From NCBI GenBank assembly GCA_946410505.1, contig CAMKAP010000092.1:1-7703 (forward strand): 7,703 nucleotides of DNA, given 5' to 3'. Position 1 is the first letter of the stretch. Each line of letters starts with the position of its first letter. This DNA is from an uncultured Clostridia bacterium. GTDB taxonomy: Bacteria; Bacillota_A; Clostridia; Oscillospirales; Oscillospiraceae. The notes under the pieces are model-generated. The model did no database searches and was not told where the DNA came from. It saw nothing but the letters and a program-made list of their open reading frames with translations. Below are positions 6,757 through 7,703 of this stretch, piece by piece. The position numbers and the translations under genes are program-made.

Positions 6757-6779
6757 CGCTTTTCCGTATATGAACGACA

Positions 6780-6805
6780 GGAGCCGCCTGACAACAGGCG
6801 GCTCC
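6780..6805 (+). other. GC-rich 11-bp hairpin after ptsI
   Basis: GGAGCCGCCTG (6780-6790) and CAGGCGGCTCC (6795-6805) pair perfectly around the tetraloop ACAA. No T-run follows (next bases are GCTGATGAAAG), so it does not fit an intrinsic terminator. It may stabilise the 3' end of processed PTS mRNA or slow RNA polymerase before the symporter gene. I see no convincing promoter between 6757 and 6850, so the symporter may still be read from the PTS promoter. Confidence 0.5.
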
Positions 6806-6810
6806 GCTGA

Positions 6811-6824
6811 TGAAAGCGCTGAAC
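6811..6824 (+). promoter_or_regulatory. cre-like sequence before the symporter gene
   Basis: TGAAAGCGCT at 6811-6820 is identical to the first ten bases of the ideal CcpA operator, and the remaining four (GAAC) depart from it. Against the looser consensus WTGNAANCGNWNNCW the main fault is the last conserved C. It lies 30 bases before the symporter ATG, where a bound regulator could act as a roadblock. A chance match is quite possible. Confidence 0.2.
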
Positions 6825-6850
6825 AGCAAAGAGAACAGGAGTTGCACGAA

Positions 6851-7703
6851 ATGAGCGAGAGTTCCTATATCGCACGCACCAGCGGCCTGAAGGCAAAGGA
6901 TTATATCGGCTACGCCATGATCGACGCCGCCGGCTGTCTGGTGTTCAGCCTGGTGACTACCCTGCTGCAGAAATTCTATACGGACATTTTCCACCTGAGC
7001 CCGCTTTTTATCATGCTGATGTTTATCGCGGCGCGCATCTGGGACGGCATCAACGACCCCATCATGGGCCGCATCTGCGATACCGTCAGCCCCGGGCGCG
7101 GCGGGCGCTACCGGCCCTGGATCCTCTACGCCGCGCTTCCGCTCTCCCTTTCGGCAGTCCTGATGTTTTTCAAGTTCCCCGGACTCGGGGAGCCCGGGCA
7201 TATGACCGCCACCTGCATCTACGCCACCGTGACCTATTTTTTCTTCGGCATGGCCTATACCGTGCTGCAGATTCCCTTCGGCTCGCTGGCCTCTGTGGTG
7301 ACTACGGACGCAAATGAGCGCAGCAAGCTCTCGGTCTGGCGCTCCATCGGCGCCGCCCTCGGTTCCATCCCCGTGCTGCTGATCGCAAGCTTCGCTTATG
7401 CCAAACGGGTGGACGCAAACGGAAATGTGGTGCTGGGAGAAAACGGAAAGGCCATCACCGACATGCAGTACGGCCCTGTGATCCGCGGTGTTGTGATCAT
7501 GGCAATCTGCTCTTTTGTGATGCTGCTGATTGCCTACACGCTCAACCGCGAGCGTGTCAAGACAAAGCCGCAGAACCTCAGCAGAGGCGCCGCCGTGCGT
7601 GCGGTAAAGCTACTCTTCACCAACAGAGCCTTTGTGTCTGTCAGTCTGATCTCCATGCTGCTTCTGGCCGGCCAGATGTTCACGCAGAGCTTCTACACCT
7701 ACC
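6851..7703 (+). CDS. GPH-family (MelB-like) sugar:cation symporter, N-terminal part (truncated by window end)
   Basis: The reading frame opens with ATG at 6851 after AGGAG (6837-6841) and stays open for 284 codons to the window end; the family is usually about 450-500 residues. It is a polytopic membrane protein that imports glycosides with Na+ or H+. The signature ARIWDGINDPIMG with Asp65 and Asp69 matches the two cation-binding aspartates of MelB (Asp55, Asp59), and GRYRPWIL follows in the usual cytoplasmic loop. About six hydrophobic segments are visible, near residues 25-42, 49-66, 91-108, 121-146, 167-184 and 213-231. A polar extracytoplasmic loop of about 25 residues (DANGNVVLGENG region) lies between the fifth and sixth. 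In YTVLQIPFGSL, Gln140 stands where MelB has the sugar-binding Asp124, so the sugar is probably not that of MelB. It may belong to the PTS operon or begin a separate glycoside locus downstream. Confidence 0.9.
   Translation, partial: MSESSYIARTSGLKAKDYIGYAMIDAAGCLVFSLVTTLLQKFYTDIFHLSPLFIMLMFIAARIWDGINDPIMGRICDTVSPGRGGRYRPWILYAALPLSLSAVLMFFKFPGLGEPGHMTATCIYATVTYFFFGMAYTVLQIPFGSLASVVTTDANERSKLSVWRSIGAALGSIPVLLIASFAYAKRVDANGNVVLGENGKAITDMQYGPVIRGVVIMAICSFVMLLIAYTLNRERVKTKPQNLSRGAAVRAVKLLFTNRAFVSVSLISMLLLAGQMFTQSFYTY

Overview
The window looks like chromosome of a GC-rich, anaerobic, fermentative Gram-positive bacterium. My best guess is a gut Clostridia/Oscillospirales-type member of the Bacillota, from composition and protein style only. 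The evidence is AGGAG-type ribosome binding sites before most genes, a clean sigma-A promoter, strong C/G preference at third codon positions, citrate lyase maturation genes, and a complete sugar phosphotransferase (PTS) relay. All genes lie on the + strand, no gap exceeds about 120 bases, and I see no mobile element, CRISPR array, tRNA or rRNA.

Region 1 (1-2748) is the tail of a citrate lyase maturation cluster. It holds the C-terminal half of citC, a fused citX-citG gene and a Cof-type HAD phosphatase. The three reading frames overlap by 1 and 4 bases, so they are almost certainly co-transcribed and translationally coupled. CitG makes the triphosphoribosyl-dephospho-CoA precursor, CitX loads it on the acyl carrier subunit, and CitC acetylates its thiol. 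The lyase subunits themselves (citDEF) are not in the window.

Region 2 (2749-6756) is a self-contained PTS operon. A short intergenic gap holds a good extended -10 promoter with a dyad over its -35/-10 spacer. It is followed by a sucrose-type EIIBCA permease, HPr and Enzyme I. The whole path from PEP to sugar (EI to HPr to EIIA to EIIB to sugar) is therefore encoded in three consecutive genes. A perfect 15-bp stem-loop lies between HPr and EI and may set their ratio. HPr keeps its catalytic His15 but has Lys where Bacillota HPr usually carries the regulatory Ser46.

Region 3 (6757-7703) has a GC-rich hairpin, a cre-like sequence and then the 5' part of a GPH-family (MelB-like) sugar:cation symporter that runs off the end. 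No glycosidase or sugar-phosphate hydrolase is visible, so the substrates of both transporters stay open.

Most of this is conventional metabolism. The points most worth a second look are the Ser46-less HPr, the variant EI phosphohistidine loop, the promoter dyad and the inter-cistronic hairpins. I see no convincing sign of a wholly new system.
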